The notes: generated by a model not told the origin, from the letters alone. DNA of 64,000 bases from Mangrovimicrobium sp048323675 (GCF_048323675.1 NZ_JBLWFK010000002.1:124001-188000), one strand, 5' to 3'. Numbered from the stretch's first letter, positions 36,670-46,435 are shown. Numbers and translations: made by a program.

Positions 36670-38235
36670 ATGGCAAGTCAACCAGCAGCTGTGAATGGAG
36701 GTGTCTACTATGACCCCTACAAGCGCTCCATCGCAGAAAGCCCTTATCCGATCTACAAGCGGATGCGCGAAGAGGCACCGCTGTACTACAACAGCGAATA
36801 CGATTTTTACGCGCTGACCCGCTACAACGACGTTCGCGCGGCATTTCTCAACCACCAGGCGCTGAGCTCGAAGCACGGCGATATCCTGGAAATGATCCAG
36901 CAGAAAATCCAGATTCCGCCGGGGACCTTCATTCACAATGACCCGCCGTCGCACGCGATCCACCGCAACATCGTCGCGCGTATTTTCTCGCCGCGGCGGA
37001 TGAACGGTCTCGAGGTGGAAGTGCGGGATATCACCCGCGAGTGCCTGGACAAGATCGCGGGCGAGAAGGAATTCGACTTCATCGAGCATATCGGCGGCCA
37101 GATTCCCATGCGGGTGATCGGCAAACTGCTCGGTATTCCCGAGCAGGATTTCGAGATGGTGCGCGAAAGTGTCGATTCGCGCCTGCGCACCGAGGGCGAA
37201 AACCCCCTCGAGTACGAGAGCGGCTCGCTGCAACTGGACCAGAGCTTTGGCGACTACATCGACTGGCGGATGAAAAACCCGGCCGACGACGTGATCACCG
37301 AACTGCTCGGTGTGGAGTTTACCGACGAGACCGGGACCCAGCGCAAGCTGACCCGCGACGAGCTCATCACCTACGTGAACATCCTCGCCGGCGCCGGCAA
37401 CGAGACCACCAACAAACTGATCGGCTGGGCCGGCAAGACCCTCGCCGAGTTCCCCGACCAGCGCAAACTGCTGGTGGAAAACCGCGAGCTGATTCCCGAG
37501 GCGGTGGAAGAACTGCTGCGCTTCGAACCGCCGGGGCCGCACGTTGCGCGCTACGTCACCGAGGACATCGAGTTCCACGGCACTACCGTGCCCGCCGGTA
37601 GCGCCCTGTTGATGATCGTCGCTTCCGCCAACCGCGACGAATCCATTTTCCCCAACCCGGACGTGTTCGATATCCGCCGCGACCGGGCGGCCCACGTGAC
37701 CTTCGGCTACGGCATCCACACCTGTATCGGCAACGTGCTGGCCCGCATGGAAGGTCGCGTGGTGCTGGACGAACTGCTCAACCGCTTCCCGGAATGGGAA
37801 GTGGACCTGGAGGAGGGCGAGCTGCTGGCCACCTCCACCGTGCGCGGCTGGGCCACCCTGCCGGCCTGGGTCGGCAAGGAAAAGCCCGCCCGCAAACCCA
37901 AGCCTGTCGCCCCCGCCGGCGCGCCGCCACCGGCGTCTATCGAGGGCAGGTGGAACGTCACGATCAAGGGGCCGACGGGGCCCATGCCCAGCGAGCTTTA
38001 CCTGGCGGCGACCAATGGTGTGCTCGGCGGCGAACAGAGCGGTGACGGCACCACCACCGTCATCGAGGGCATCGACTACGACGCGGCTAGCGGCGCCGTG
38101 CGCTGGGTGAACAAGGTGACCAAGCCGATGAAGCTGAAGCTGGAATTTACCGGCCAGGTAGAAGGCAACACCATGACCGGCAAGGTCAAGGCCGGTTTTA
38201 TGGGTAGTTATCCCTTTACCGGGCAAAAGCTTTAG
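36670..38235 (+). CDS. Cytochrome P450 with a C-terminal beta-rich extra domain
   Basis: A 521-residue protein, about 115 longer than normal soluble P450s. Residues 1-401 are a complete P450: AGAGNETT I-helix, EAVEELLRFE (ExxR) and FGYGIHTCIGNVLARME with heme Cys352. A Lys/Pro/Ala-rich linker (KEKPARKPKPVAPAGAPPP, about 403-421) leads to a 100-residue module: GRWNVTIKGPTGPM, then LEFTGQVEGNTMTGKVKAGFMGSYPFTGQ. This resembles the small lipocalin-like beta-barrel found at the end of some secreted hydrolases. ATG 36670 follows GAGGGATT and gives the usual P450 N-terminus. The module might bind substrate. Partner redox genes are not adjacent. Confidence 0.88.
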   Translation: MASQPAAVNGGVYYDPYKRSIAESPYPIYKRMREEAPLYYNSEYDFYALTRYNDVRAAFLNHQALSSKHGDILEMIQQKIQIPPGTFIHNDPPSHAIHRNIVARIFSPRRMNGLEVEVRDITRECLDKIAGEKEFDFIEHIGGQIPMRVIGKLLGIPEQDFEMVRESVDSRLRTEGENPLEYESGSLQLDQSFGDYIDWRMKNPADDVITELLGVEFTDETGTQRKLTRDELITYVNILAGAGNETTNKLIGWAGKTLAEFPDQRKLLVENRELIPEAVEELLRFEPPGPHVARYVTEDIEFHGTTVPAGSALLMIVASANRDESIFPNPDVFDIRRDRAAHVTFGYGIHTCIGNVLARMEGRVVLDELLNRFPEWEVDLEEGELLATSTVRGWATLPAWVGKEKPARKPKPVAPAGAPPPASIEGRWNVTIKGPTGPMPSELYLAATNGVLGGEQSGDGTTTVIEGIDYDAASGAVRWVNKVTKPMKLKLEFTGQVEGNTMTGKVKAGFMGSYPFTGQKL

Positions 38236-38380
38236 GCCGAGCCCGCCGCGGCAAGCTTGTGCGGTTCCCCAGCTATTCCCGCTTGACAGCGGGAGGGACC
38301 CGCATATAACATGCCGCCCGCATTGAAGCAGGCTCCTGCTACCCGCATTTGGGGGCCGTCACGTTTCAATCTCCTGCAGT

Positions 38381-38457
38381 GGTGGCCGTAGCTCATCGGG
38401 TAGAGCACCGGATTGTGGCTCCGGAGGTGGTGGGTTCGAGACCCATCGGCCACCCCA
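38381..38457 (+). tRNA. tRNA-His (GUG)
   Basis: Cloverleaf with the His-specific extra G-1 opposite C73. The acceptor GTGGCCG pairs with CGGCCAC, the anticodon arm is CCGGA-TTGTGGC-TCCGG with anticodon GTG, and CCA is encoded. Confidence 0.97.
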
Positions 38458-38624
38458 TTTATCTCAGCGCAGTATACCAATCCATTACTGTCTGCCCATT
38501 GGTTCAGACACAGCTTGCAAGCTTCTACACCTGGTAAGCTGGCAACCGGGTTTACAACCCTCCCCTGGTTTCGGCGTGTCCTGTTTCCCTGGAAAGTCAG
38601 GATGAAAGTACAGTGGCCAGGGGC

Positions 38625-39413
38625 TTAGCCAGAGACGTCGGAAATGGCCTGTCTCATGAGGCTGGATTTCGCGACAGGTTTGCGATTGGCTTCGATCAGA
38701 ATGGCATCTGCGGGGGGTGTCAGGTAAATCTTTTTCGACTCTTCGATCGCGCAGAACGAAACCACGGCGTAGCGGTTGCCCGCGGTGACCCGTTCAGCCG
38801 TGTGTGCGTAGCGGTTGTCAGAGGGAAATACGACGAGATCGCCTCTTTGGGGTTTGTAGGAGTAACCAAACCTGTTAAAGGTTATGTTGCCCCCTTCAAA
38901 TTTGTCCGAAAGATAGAGCAGGACACTGTAATCCCGATCCACCAGCTTTTTGAATTCCCTGGTATTCGGGCAGACGTTTCCCGAATCTGTATGTCGCGCA
39001 TACCAGCCGCCCTTGACGTAAAGAAGAACGGTTGGTGTCTCATACCATAACAGGGTTTTTCCCAGCTGATCCTCGACTACACCTGAAAAGCCTGTCTCTA
39101 TCAGGTTGTTGATTTTGGTAGTCAGTTTGCCGGGTTTGATCGAGAAGGTGATTCGTGTGGAATCCAGCACGTTTCCCAGTTCCCGGCGCTGGTTTCCAGC
39201 TTTTACGATGCCCAGGTCGGTGCGCGGCTGTTTCGCGAGATACCTCACCATTTCGTCGCATTTCTTTTTGGAAATGGCTTCTTTTTGAATAAAGATATCC
39301 TTTGGAACCGTATCTGCGGTAATGCCGCAGCAATCACCAAACTTTGCGTCCCTGAGGCAGGGGCAAGGGTCGTCCGAGTGGGGTCTTGGGCTGGGGGCCG
39401 CGGGTTCATTCAT
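38625..39413 (-). CDS. 2OG-Fe(II) oxygenase with SEC-C-like N-terminal motif
   Basis: A 262-residue protein. Residues about 14-30 read DDPCPCLRDAKFGDCCG, a CxC...CC pattern like the SEC-C zinc motif. From about residue 40 there is a prolyl-4-hydroxylase-like double-stranded beta-helix. It has YARHTDSGNV supplying the His-x-Asp iron pair, HTAERVTAGNRYAVVSF supplying the distal His and the 2-oxoglutarate-binding Arg, and YLSDKFEGGNITF and PQRGDLVVFPSD in between. It should be a dioxygenase hydroxylating an unknown target, possibly a protein bound through the zinc motif. It is alone, between tRNA-His and the SRAP gene. Confidence 0.85.
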   Translation of the reverse strand: MNEPAAPSPRPHSDDPCPCLRDAKFGDCCGITADTVPKDIFIQKEAISKKKCDEMVRYLAKQPRTDLGIVKAGNQRRELGNVLDSTRITFSIKPGKLTTKINNLIETGFSGVVEDQLGKTLLWYETPTVLLYVKGGWYARHTDSGNVCPNTREFKKLVDRDYSVLLYLSDKFEGGNITFNRFGYSYKPQRGDLVVFPSDNRYAHTAERVTAGNRYAVVSFCAIEESKKIYLTPPADAILIEANRKPVAKSSLMRQAISDVSG

Positions 39414-39626
39414 TTGGCAAAATCCTGATAATTATTTTATGCATTCCTTCGCAACGGCCGGTGGGGTAATCGTTACTTCTGAGAAGGGTATAGACGATGG
39501 ACATTCGAATCAAGATTACGGCGAACGTCCCAGTATGGGGATTCTCTCGCGGATAACAGCCCGGTGGACCTCTTGTCAGATCTTACTGACACGGTAAGGA
39601 AGTGCCGGTTTTTCGCTGTTTGCTCG

Positions 39627-40277
39627 TTATTCCAGCACGACCACCTCGCCAATCGGCTGCATCAGTTCCGGCGCCTTGTTCCTCGCATTGCCGACGGCCT
39701 TGTCGAGCGGCGCCACCAGCCAGGTGTATTTCAGCTCCGGCCGGAAGATCGGGTCATCCGCGGCAAGCGGTGCGCTGTTATCCATCCAGCGCTCGATTTC
39801 ATTCTCCGCCAGTAACACCGGCATCCGGTTGTGCCAGGGTTGGAAGGCCGCCGGGGCTTCGGTGGTGACGATGGTGCAGGAGAGCAGGGGAGTTTCGCCG
39901 CCGTTCCAGACATCCCACAGGGCAGCGGCGTAGAGCGTTCCGGATTCGCAGGCGATGGACCAGGGCTGTTTGCTGTCGCCGGATTTGCGCCACTCGATAA
40001 AGCTGCTCATCGGCACGATGCCGCGCTGGTTCTGGAACGGCCCGCGAAAGGCCGGTGACTGGCCGAGTTTTTCTGCGCGCGCGTTGAACATGTTGTACTT
40101 GTTGCTGACTTCCTTCGCCCAGCCGGGGGTGAGCCACCAGCGGGCGAGCTCGATCCGCTGCTCGCGCAGCAGGTACAGCTCTTCGGTGGGCGCGACGTTG
40201 AAACGGCTCTCGATCCGGATGGTGGCGATGTAGTCCCGCCAGGAGAGGTCGCTGGTCTGGTTGAGGCGTCCGCACAT
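39627..40277 (-). CDS. SRAP (HMCES/YedK-type) DNA-protein crosslink peptidase
   Basis: A 216-residue SRAP protein that forms a thiazolidine crosslink with abasic sites in single-stranded DNA through Cys2 (it starts MCGRLNQ). Other conserved positions are present: RFNVAPTE, NARAEKL, FIEWRK with the catalytic Glu, and PWHNRMPVLL with the active His. The length is normal for the YedK type. No LexA box was recognised upstream. Confidence 0.95.
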   Translation of the reverse strand: MCGRLNQTSDLSWRDYIATIRIESRFNVAPTEELYLLREQRIELARWWLTPGWAKEVSNKYNMFNARAEKLGQSPAFRGPFQNQRGIVPMSSFIEWRKSGDSKQPWSIACESGTLYAAALWDVWNGGETPLLSCTIVTTEAPAAFQPWHNRMPVLLAENEIERWMDNSAPLAADDPIFRPELKYTWLVAPLDKAVGNARNKAPELMQPIGEVVVLE

Positions 40278-40378
40278 TGGGAAAACAGCCTGTTGTCAGG
40301 TCTGGAAACAGGAACATTCTAGTGGTTCTGTTGCAGCGCTGCGACTGGCCCGTGGTGCGAGCCAGGTAAACCGGAGCC

Positions 40379-41314
40379 TTACCACACGACTTCCTCGGGC
40401 GCCTCGCCGGCAAGGGCGGGCGACGAGCGCCGCGCGGATTCAGCGATGTGGTCGGCCACCGCCTTGATCCGGGCGCTGTGGCGCAGGTCCTCGTGGGTGA
40501 CCAGCCACAGTTCCATGCGCTGCATGGAGAGGTCTGGCAGCACCTGGCGCAGGTCGGGGTAGATCGTGGCCCAGCGATGCGAGAGCAGGCCGAAGCCCAT
40601 GCCGCGGCGCACCCCCTCGATTTGCGCCGCGGGGCTGTTGGTGGAGAGCCCGATACGGTGGCTGAGCTGGTGACGGCTGAGGAATTCCAGCAGGACATCG
40701 TCGACGCGCTCGCTGAAGTGCCCGTGCACCCAGTCGGCGTTGTCGAGGTCGCCGATTCCGTTCACCGCACCGAAGCCCTCCAGGTAGTCGGATGACGCGT
40801 ACAAACCGAAACCGACGGTCGCCAGCTTGCGCACGATCAGGGCCGGTTGGGTGGGCCGGCCCATGCGCAGGGCGATATCCGCCTCCCGCTGCACGAGATC
40901 CACATTGCGCGCCTCGATACGCAGGTCGATAGTGATTTCCGGGTACTTGCGCTTGAACTCGGCCAGCACCGGGACCAGCCACTTGGAACCGGTCCCTTCA
41001 GAGGCGGAAATCCGCACGTTGCCGCGCAGGCCGCGGTGCTGGCCGTCGGTGAGCCGCTGGATCGCGTGCATTTCCCGCTGCATCTGCCGCGCGCTTTCCA
41101 CGATGGAAAGGCCGGCATCCGTGGGCAGCATGCGTCGCCCGGTGCGGACGAACAACGGCAGGCACAGCGCGGCCTCCAGGGCCGCCAGCCGGCGCCCGGC
41201 GGTGGGTTGGGAGATCCCCAGTTGCTCTGCTGCCGCTACCAGGTTGCCGTGCTCCAGGACCGCGAGGAACACCCGGATGTCGTCCCAGTCCGTGTCCACC
41301 TTATTCGTATTCAT
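40379..41314 (-). CDS. LysR-family transcriptional regulator
   Basis: A 311-residue LTTR. The N-terminal winged HTH reads DWDDIRVFLAVLEHGNLVAAA, then EQLGISQPTAGRRLAALEAAL; the effector-binding domain follows. It is divergent from the small TPR-like gene with about 97 bp between them, so it may control it. The ATG at 41314 lacks a good ribosome-binding site but gives a normal N-terminus. Confidence 0.92.
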   Translation of the reverse strand: MNTNKVDTDWDDIRVFLAVLEHGNLVAAAEQLGISQPTAGRRLAALEAALCLPLFVRTGRRMLPTDAGLSIVESARQMQREMHAIQRLTDGQHRGLRGNVRISASEGTGSKWLVPVLAEFKRKYPEITIDLRIEARNVDLVQREADIALRMGRPTQPALIVRKLATVGFGLYASSDYLEGFGAVNGIGDLDNADWVHGHFSERVDDVLLEFLSRHQLSHRIGLSTNSPAAQIEGVRRGMGFGLLSHRWATIYPDLRQVLPDLSMQRMELWLVTHEDLRHSARIKAVADHIAESARRSSPALAGEAPEEVVW

Positions 41315-41411
41315 TTATGTATACATATTCGTCATTTGGCTTATTGCACTATCACTCCTGTAATTCTAGTCTGGAATCTCCGAGAGCATGCAGAAAACAG
41401 GAGGTGCTGAC

Positions 41412-41924
41412 ATGCTGACATTACGAACGTGGCCGGTCCTTTGGGTAACGGCCGTCTTGGCGGTGGGCTTCCACGCCCCCCGAGTGGTCGCGGCCGAGGA
41501 TGGCAGCGGCGACATCGTCTACCTCAACTCCGCCACCCGGGCGTTGCGCGGCGGCGACGCCAGGGAGGCCCTGGATATCCTCGAACACACTACCGCCGCC
41601 CCCGAAGCGGGTGAATCGATGGCCCGGCACCACGGCATCGCCTGCCGCGCCTGGCTCGAGGAGGACAGGCCGGAGAAAGCCCGCCCCCACTGTGAACAGG
41701 CCATTGCCAATGCCTCGGCACGCTCGCGCTGGCGCTATTTCAATAACCTCGGGGTTGCCGCATTTCGCCTCGGCGACGATGCCGCGGCCCGCGAGGCCTT
41801 CAACAATGCGGCGATCCTGGCCGGGGTGGTGGTGACGCCGCGCAAAAATCTCGAACTGCTCGGCCAGGGTGAAGTCGCGGCGGAAAACCGTGAAGCGGTG
41901 GGCGCATCGCTGGTGATTCGCTAG
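41412..41924 (+). CDS. Exported TPR-like protein
   Basis: A 170-residue protein with a signal peptide (LTLRTWPVLWVTAVLAVGFHA...VVAA) and at least two TPR-like helical pairs: SATRALRGGDAREALDILEHT, and the block around FNNLGVAAFRLGDDAAAREAFNNAA. ATG 41412 is set by an AGGAGGT site 6 bases upstream, removing eight residues from the longer frame. It is probably a periplasmic protein-interaction scaffold; no partner is evident. It is divergent from the LysR gene. Confidence 0.78.
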   Translation: MLTLRTWPVLWVTAVLAVGFHAPRVVAAEDGSGDIVYLNSATRALRGGDAREALDILEHTTAAPEAGESMARHHGIACRAWLEEDRPEKARPHCEQAIANASARSRWRYFNNLGVAAFRLGDDAAAREAFNNAAILAGVVVTPRKNLELLGQGEVAAENREAVGASLVIR

Positions 41925-42068
41925 CGGCTGCTCTTCCGGGAAACTACCATCGGGGTGTTGGGCTCCCGCGGGGGCACTTTTCTGGCACCCGCACCGGCCA
42001 ATGGATATAATGCCCCCCGCCGGGCGACAGGCCCGGCACCTGTACCGCGTGCGGTACGATCCTCCCGC

Positions 42069-42145
<77 letters not shown>

Positions 42146-42513
42146 TAATCCATTGATTTGACTCAGTTGAGCGAATCGGTGCGCGCCAGGCAACAGCGCA
42201 ATCAACCCCTGAGCGCAAGGCAAGTACCCGGGGATCTTGCTGGTTCATTTTCGCCCGATTTCCGCCATTGGCGCATGCCCAAAAGCAGGCGCAACTACTT
42301 AAATGCAAGGCAATCTGCCTGACCGTCCGTATCCCGGCGGGCCTAATTCCGCGTGGCTGTTTCAGCTTTACGAGTTAGCCCAAACGAGTCTAAAAATACC
42401 CCGCTCGCGCTCAAGCGTTGCGTCTAGAATTCGCCTGAGGACGAAGGGTTTGGGTGTGCACAAATCCGCGTCTTGCAACTACGCAATAGAGCGTTTTTGT
42501 CGGGAGGTGGGTC
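42146..42513. other. Gene-free stretch after tRNA-Arg
   Basis: No frame with a plausible start and composition; nothing recognisable. It precedes a run of small hypothetical genes. Confidence 0.4.
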
Positions 42514-42882
42514 ATGGAACCTGGAAAAGCAATTGGTGAATTTACACTGAATATCACGAGTACAACGTTTTCCGATTCCTTGCAGGAGGGAACCAGAATC
42601 AACCTCGACGGTACAATGAGTAACGGTGGTAATGTGATTGGCACACTTACTTTCCGCAACGATGGACCGCCGACGTACGAAACCGGAAAGGCCGATTGGC
42701 TGGGTGCTACAACAGCCAAGGATGGCGACGTCGTTCCAAACTCTGGCAGAGGTTATTACCTCAAGACTGGGCCGGGACAATACCGACTGCGCCTGCTCAC
42801 TCAGGAAACGAACGGTAACTGTGCCCTGGTGGAAGGTCAGTTGACCGCGGGACACTACAGTGGGGTGGTTTACGCCTGGTAG
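42514..42882 (+). CDS. Hypothetical protein, beta-rich
   Basis: A 122-residue protein beginning MEPGKAIGEFTLNITSTTF, with alternating polar/hydrophobic strands and no signal peptide or membrane segment. A GGGAGGTGGGT ribosome-binding site precedes the ATG, which supports it being real. The pattern (GEFTLNITS..., ..GTLTFRNDGPPTYE..., ..GHYSGVVYAW) suggests a small beta-barrel. No family recognised. Confidence 0.6.
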   Translation: MEPGKAIGEFTLNITSTTFSDSLQEGTRINLDGTMSNGGNVIGTLTFRNDGPPTYETGKADWLGATTAKDGDVVPNSGRGYYLKTGPGQYRLRLLTQETNGNCALVEGQLTAGHYSGVVYAW

Positions 42883-43068
42883 CGACGCGCAACTTCAGCG
42901 TTAAAATTCACTGGCTCAGGGAGGAGCCCGCGCGGTTCAGAATCGGGCCGATTGTTGGCGCGCGGTGGCTGAATCGCGCTTTTACAGCCCTGTTGTACCT
43001 GGACGTTGGGCTCCGTGGTTGCAGAACCCCTGGGCCAAAAGGCCGGACTTTTTTGTGAGAGCGACGAG

Positions 43069-43437
43069 ATGCAACACCAGGACGCCATCGTAAGGTCAAT
43101 CGAAACCCATTGCCATGCCCTGAGCAATAACGATAAGTGCGCCTGGCTTGAAATCTGGGCTGAAGACGCAGTTATAGAAGATCCCGTCGGGGTATCTACC
43201 TACAGGGGCGTGGCGGAGATAGGCACGGCTTTGTGGTCGGAAATCGAGGCTATCTCCCCGATGAAATTGTGGCTGATGGAAGCGGTAATCGTGTGTGGCA
43301 ATGAGGCGATTGCGATACTGGCGGCCGACGTCAAATCAGGTTCCGGACGGCGCAGGGTCGGCCCGATAGTCGACCATTTCATTTTTGACAACGCAGCAAA
43401 AATTTCTCAAATGCGCGCGTTCTGGAAGGTCGCATAG
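43069..43437 (+). CDS. SnoaL-like/NTF2-fold protein
   Basis: A 122-residue NTF2-fold protein: an alpha helix (DAIVRSIETHCHALSNND), then WLEIWAEDAVIEDPVGVSTYRG with the typical W...DAxxEDPVG pocket, then beta strands. Relatives include ketosteroid-isomerase-like and limonene-epoxide-hydrolase-like enzymes. The start is ATG 43069; the longer frame from a TTG at 43006 has no support. Substrate unknown. Confidence 0.75.
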   Translation: MQHQDAIVRSIETHCHALSNNDKCAWLEIWAEDAVIEDPVGVSTYRGVAEIGTALWSEIEAISPMKLWLMEAVIVCGNEAIAILAADVKSGSGRRRVGPIVDHFIFDNAAKISQMRAFWKVA

Positions 43438-43506
43438 CCGGCGCGGCAGACTCCAGGTAACTTGCAGTACATCTTCTCAAGCAGGGCAACTGCGGGAGGA
43501 CGCAAA

Positions 43507-43959
43507 TTGAATTGGGAAGCGATTGGTGCGGTAGCGGAAATTCTCGGCGCACTTGGCGTTATTGTCACGGTCGCCTACCTGGCAATGCAGATTCGCCAGA
43601 ACAGCCAACTCGTGGCTTCCTCCCTGGCGGATTCGATCCGCAACGGACTCAACGAGGCGACGCGAATCATCGCGAGTGATCGTGAAGTTGCCCGCATTTT
43701 CCGCACCGGCGTTCACGACCGCGCGTCGCTGAGTGAAATCGATGGATTCCAGTTTGACGCGCTATTAACCCTGACTTTCTATGGCCAGCAGCAGGCCTTC
43801 GTAAACAATCAGATCGATGAATCGGCGGCGCTCGAATGGCTGCTCACGCTACCAGGGCCAAGGATGTGGTGGGCGGATTATTCGTATTTGTTATCGAGCG
43901 ACTTCCGCGACTATGTAAACCGCTTGCTCGAAAACCCGGTGCCCGGCGACCAGCGATAA
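43507..43959 (+). CDS. Small protein with one N-terminal membrane helix, unknown function
   Basis: A 150-residue protein. TTG 43507 is chosen because GGGAGGACG lies just upstream and the protein then begins 'LNWEAIGAVAEILGALGVIVTVAYLAMQIRQNSQ', a single membrane anchor followed by a charged helical region. Proteins of this layout are frequent hypotheticals in marine proteobacteria. The rest (TRIIASDREVARIF..., MWWADYSYLLSSDFRDYV) is helical. No function known. Confidence 0.65.
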   Translation: MNWEAIGAVAEILGALGVIVTVAYLAMQIRQNSQLVASSLADSIRNGLNEATRIIASDREVARIFRTGVHDRASLSEIDGFQFDALLTLTFYGQQQAFVNNQIDESAALEWLLTLPGPRMWWADYSYLLSSDFRDYVNRLLENPVPGDQR

Positions 43960-44260
43960 CAATCCGTGGTTCGGAAAAGTCGAGCGCACCATGAATCTGG
44001 CGCCTGGCAACTGGCCTGTTCATTACTGGTACCAGTAATCGTTACCGATCCAGGCCTTCAGGTGGAAGTGGCTGCGTACGCCTGCAAGTGGATACCTATC
44101 GGTCCTTGACGGATTTATATCATCTACTAGCTTTTTAGCATTGATCGGACAATGGAGTCCTGTTGGGGTCAGGTTGAGGTCCGATGCATCAAGAGATGGA
44201 GCTTTTCGCAAACAAGGTGACTTGTCTATTCGACCAACCTGAAACAGCGAGGTACTCCGT
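43960..44260. other. 300-bp gene-free stretch
   Basis: Only a short unlikely minus-strand frame is present. Nothing recognisable apart from moderate AT-richness just before the next gene. Confidence 0.35.
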
Positions 44261-45130
44261 ATGAATCGCGTAACGAAGTTCTTTCAAACTCCACTGGTTT
44301 CGGCAATCGCTGCTTTAACGCTAGGGGCAGGTGGTTTGCCTGTTCGGGCTACCGAGCCTTGTGGGGATTTTGGCAAGTGCAAAGTCCTGGTCGAGATCAA
44401 CTCTTCCGACGGCGATATTGGATTCCACTTCCTCGGTGATGCGGACGATTTGCGCTCCATGCGTATAACCGGTCCGAGTGGAGAAAAACTCTATGAAAAT
44501 CGAGTTTTTGGTGCGTTCAGAAATCAAAAAATTACCGAGAATTTTGGCGAGAGCGCAGAGCCGTTGTGTTGGTTCGACCCAGAGGAAGACGAACTGGACG
44601 ACGTGGTTACACTTCGGGAATTCGTTGATCGCTGGGCAGCCGGGACTTATATCTTTTCAGCAAAGGGTGAGAACGGTGAGAAGCTAACCGGCGAGACCGA
44701 GCTCACGTTTAATTTTCCAGCCGCCCCGAAAGACGTCGAATTCGATGGTAGTACCATCACCTGGACTGGGGGAGATGACCTTGGCAATTGCGCACCGATA
44801 GATGCAGAAGATGCAGAGGAAAATGGTGTCGAGCCGATCTCGGAAGTTACCGACATTATTCCCGACCCCTCTGGAGTGCCGGTTGCGGCGTTTGAGGTCG
44901 TCCTGGCTCCCGACGTGGAAGACGGCGTCCCTATCGGTGATGAGATTTTCAGCGTTCGTGTATCGGGAGCAACATTCGCGGTCGATGTGCCAGCTCTATA
45001 TCTGCTGTCCTTGCCTGCGGATACCCCCGTCAAGATAGAGGTCGGCGCTATCGGCCTTGACGACAACGCGACATTCACGGAAGCAGATGGTTTTTGTATC
45101 AATGAGGATGAAGGCTGCGAGGAAGACTGA
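44261..45130 (+). CDS. Exported acidic protein, unknown function
   Basis: A 289-residue protein with a signal peptide (FFQTPLVSAIAALTLGAGGLPVRA). The mature part is very acidic, rich in Asp and Glu, and composed of predicted beta-strands, with paired cysteines (CGDFGKC near the start, CINEDEGC at the end). It may be a secreted or periplasmic beta-sandwich protein, possibly two repeats of a fibronectin-like fold. A weak site, AGCGAGGTACTCCGT, precedes the ATG. No family recognised. Confidence 0.65.
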   Translation: MNRVTKFFQTPLVSAIAALTLGAGGLPVRATEPCGDFGKCKVLVEINSSDGDIGFHFLGDADDLRSMRITGPSGEKLYENRVFGAFRNQKITENFGESAEPLCWFDPEEDELDDVVTLREFVDRWAAGTYIFSAKGENGEKLTGETELTFNFPAAPKDVEFDGSTITWTGGDDLGNCAPIDAEDAEENGVEPISEVTDIIPDPSGVPVAAFEVVLAPDVEDGVPIGDEIFSVRVSGATFAVDVPALYLLSLPADTPVKIEVGAIGLDDNATFTEADGFCINEDEGCEED

Positions 45131-45421
45131 AATCACGCAGGGTCTCCGGCTTTCTCCAGCGAGGTGGAAGCGGTGGCAGCCAGCTCAAACATTTTGACCC
45201 CATCCAGTTGACCGCTATCGTTTTTGTGCGGATGAATCAATTGTGTGGAGGACATTAATTGATCGATATCAAGAGAAGGCGAAAACCAGGAAAAATAATT
45301 TACCGGCATGGACTATGCTGTTTTCTCCAACTTCCCGTTTTTGATGGCTTGTCTGGCATGTGGTGATAACGGGCCTTTGGCAATTATCGTTTGATCGAGC
45401 ATTTAATGGGAAGCCAAAACT

Positions 45422-46435
45422 ATGAAGAATATTTTTCTTGCTCTGACCGCGGTGCTCTCTCTGCTGCCATTTTCCACCCATGCCCAGACTGTCCCTGTCA
45501 CTATGGAGAATTACGTCCGTGCAGAGAGTGATTTTCAATTCAAGGAGTACGCTGCCAAAGCGGGCGGGGTAGGTAAAATGCTCCATTTGCGAGAGGTCTA
45601 CCCGGTAGAAAACCAGACCACGATCCGGGGAAATCGCGACACTCTGTATTCAATGGGTGTGTTTGACCTTATTTCTCCGGTCACCATTACCAAGCCGGAT
45701 TCCGGAAAGCGTTTCCAGTCCTTGCTGGTTATTGACCAGGACAACTACAACCCGGTCCTGAAGAATGGCCCGGGTGAAGTCACGCTGACCCTGGATAATG
45801 TCGGAACCCGATACGCGATAGTCCTGTTTCGAACTTTTGTGAATCCCGACAGTTCGGAAGACATGCAGGCAGCCCACGACCTGCAGGACGCCATCAAGGT
45901 AACGCAGGCCTCTCCTGGTACACTGGTGTTGCCCGATTGGGACTTGGATTCGTTGAAGAAAACCCGAAATGCCATCAACGCTCTCGCCATTCAATCAAGC
46001 GATTTCTCTGCTGGTTTCGGCAAGCGGGGTGAAGTCGACCCGATTAGCCACCTGGGGGCGACCGCCCTGGGTTGGGGCGGAAACCCGTCGCGGGGAGCGA
46101 CATACGTCAACGTTGTACCCGAGCAGAACGATGGCAAGACTCCCTACGTTCTCACGATGCCAAAAGATGTGCCAGTACAGGCTTTCTGGTCGGTTTCCGT
46201 TTATGACAAAGAGGGCTTCTTTGCGCCCAACAAATACAACGCTTACTCGCTGAACAATATCACGGGTAAAGCTAACAGGGACGGCAGTATCACGATCCAC
46301 TTCGGAGGAGACCCCAAGCAGCCGAACTACCTGCCGATCACTGAGGGCTGGAACTACATTGTGCGGCTCTATCTTCCCGGCTGGGAGATTCTCGAGGGTA
46401 ACTGGAACCCGCCTGCCGTCAAGCCCGCCAAGTGA
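45422..46435 (+). CDS. DUF1254/DUF1214 domain exported protein
   Basis: A 337-residue protein with a signal peptide (LALTAVLSLLPFSTHAQ). An N-terminal DUF1254-like region (NQTTIRGNRDTLYSMGVFDL...) is followed by a C-terminal DUF1214-like region (FWSVSVYDKEGFFAPNKYNAYSLNN..., NYLPITEGWNYIVRLYLPGWEILEG). Such proteins occur in many proteobacteria with no firmly known function. It is shorter than many DUF1254 proteins. Confidence 0.85.
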   Translation: MKNIFLALTAVLSLLPFSTHAQTVPVTMENYVRAESDFQFKEYAAKAGGVGKMLHLREVYPVENQTTIRGNRDTLYSMGVFDLISPVTITKPDSGKRFQSLLVIDQDNYNPVLKNGPGEVTLTLDNVGTRYAIVLFRTFVNPDSSEDMQAAHDLQDAIKVTQASPGTLVLPDWDLDSLKKTRNAINALAIQSSDFSAGFGKRGEVDPISHLGATALGWGGNPSRGATYVNVVPEQNDGKTPYVLTMPKDVPVQAFWSVSVYDKEGFFAPNKYNAYSLNNITGKANRDGSITIHFGGDPKQPNYLPITEGWNYIVRLYLPGWEILEGNWNPPAVKPAK

